DNA of 64,000 bases, taken from assembly GCA_947480015.1 (NCBI GenBank), contig CANKBS010000002.1:177886-241885 (forward strand). The letters run 5' to 3'. Each line of letters opens with the position of its first letter. Position 1 is the stretch's first letter. The stretch is from Sphingobacteriaceae bacterium (lineage in GTDB: Bacteria; Bacteroidota; Bacteroidia; B-17B0; Aurantibacillaceae). The position numbers were made by a program, and so were the translations under genes. The notes below the pieces were generated by a model. The model made no database searches, was not told the origin of the DNA, and was given only the letters and a program-made list of their open reading frames with translations. Positions 63,871 through 64,000 of this stretch are shown in pieces.

Positions 63871-64000
63871 CAGCCCCCATTTGACCGCTTAAAATAGCCC
63901 TCACTTGACCGGAGCAAACAGCCCCCACAAGATCGGAGTAAAGGGCCCCCACCTTTTTGGTATAATCCTTACTGTTTTTCGTGTTTGATTTAACGGTTTC
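63871..64000. mobile_element. Left end of an IS21-like insertion sequence
   Basis: Four consecutive 24-bp units (63871, 63895, 63919, 63943), each starting with AGCCCCCA-type or GGCCCCCA-type words; the first two continue TTGACCG and the third AGATCGG. Multiple short repeats at the termini are a mark of IS21-family elements. The transposase genes would lie beyond the window. Confidence 0.55.

Overview
The window is a stretch of AT-rich chromosome from a member of the Bacteroidota. Evidence for this: promoters fit the TAnnTTTG -7 element of that phylum, one secreted hydrolase carries a type IX secretion sorting tail, many genes belong to families I know mainly from Bacteroidota (DUF6132, DUF6629, DUF7793-like, SPOR-like, TamB-type), PurL is the long single-chain form, and respiratory complex I lacks nuoE, nuoF and nuoG. 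The genus cannot be read from the sequence. No rRNA or tRNA gene was seen.

Layout. 0-11 kb: the 3' part of a TamB-like gene, a membrane protein/antiporter/outer-membrane-protein operon, a ClC channel, and a 1.2 kb repeat-rich gap. 11.4-25 kb: an integrase remnant, a GH16 hydrolase plus membrane glycosyltransferase pair, scattered housekeeping genes (a uroporphyrinogen-III synthase-like gene, a PA0069-type radical SAM enzyme, an exonuclease/GIY-YIG fusion), and a second glycosyltransferase/GH16 pair. 26-32.3 kb: a sulfur island with a persulfide dioxygenase-rhodanese protein, a Crp/Fnr regulator, DUF2892 and DUF6132 membrane proteins, two single-domain rhodaneses, DUF983, an HMA protein, a thioredoxin and a rhodanese-thioredoxin lipoprotein. 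Three promoters here share one operator at one fixed distance from the -7 box, which points to a local regulon. 33-42.8 kb: purL, then lipocalin, SOUL, universal stress and envelope genes. 42.9-61.5 kb: an energy locus with 2-oxoacid:ferredoxin oxidoreductase (korAB), a ferredoxin, an 11-subunit complex I (nuoABCDHIJKLMN) with two unassigned small genes, pyruvate:ferredoxin oxidoreductase (nifJ) and a hemerythrin. 61.7-64 kb: a ParE-type toxin-antitoxin pair, an outer-membrane protein, and a lipoprotein gene apparently cut short by an IS whose end has four 24-bp repeats.

How the genes fit together. In the energy locus the 2-oxoacid and pyruvate oxidoreductases would reduce ferredoxin. The NADH-module-free complex I beside them could then take those electrons to the quinone pool while pumping ions. 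In the sulfur island the enzymes fit oxidation and trafficking of persulfide sulfur under a cysteine-containing Crp-type regulator.

The non-coding space is unusually structured. Four copies of a roughly 310-350 bp multi-hairpin element (one inverted) carry a stem that changes by compensating base changes around a conserved loop. There are also a 375-bp repeat in two copies, a second inverted-repeat family in two copies, and two hexanucleotide tandem arrays placed just after genes.
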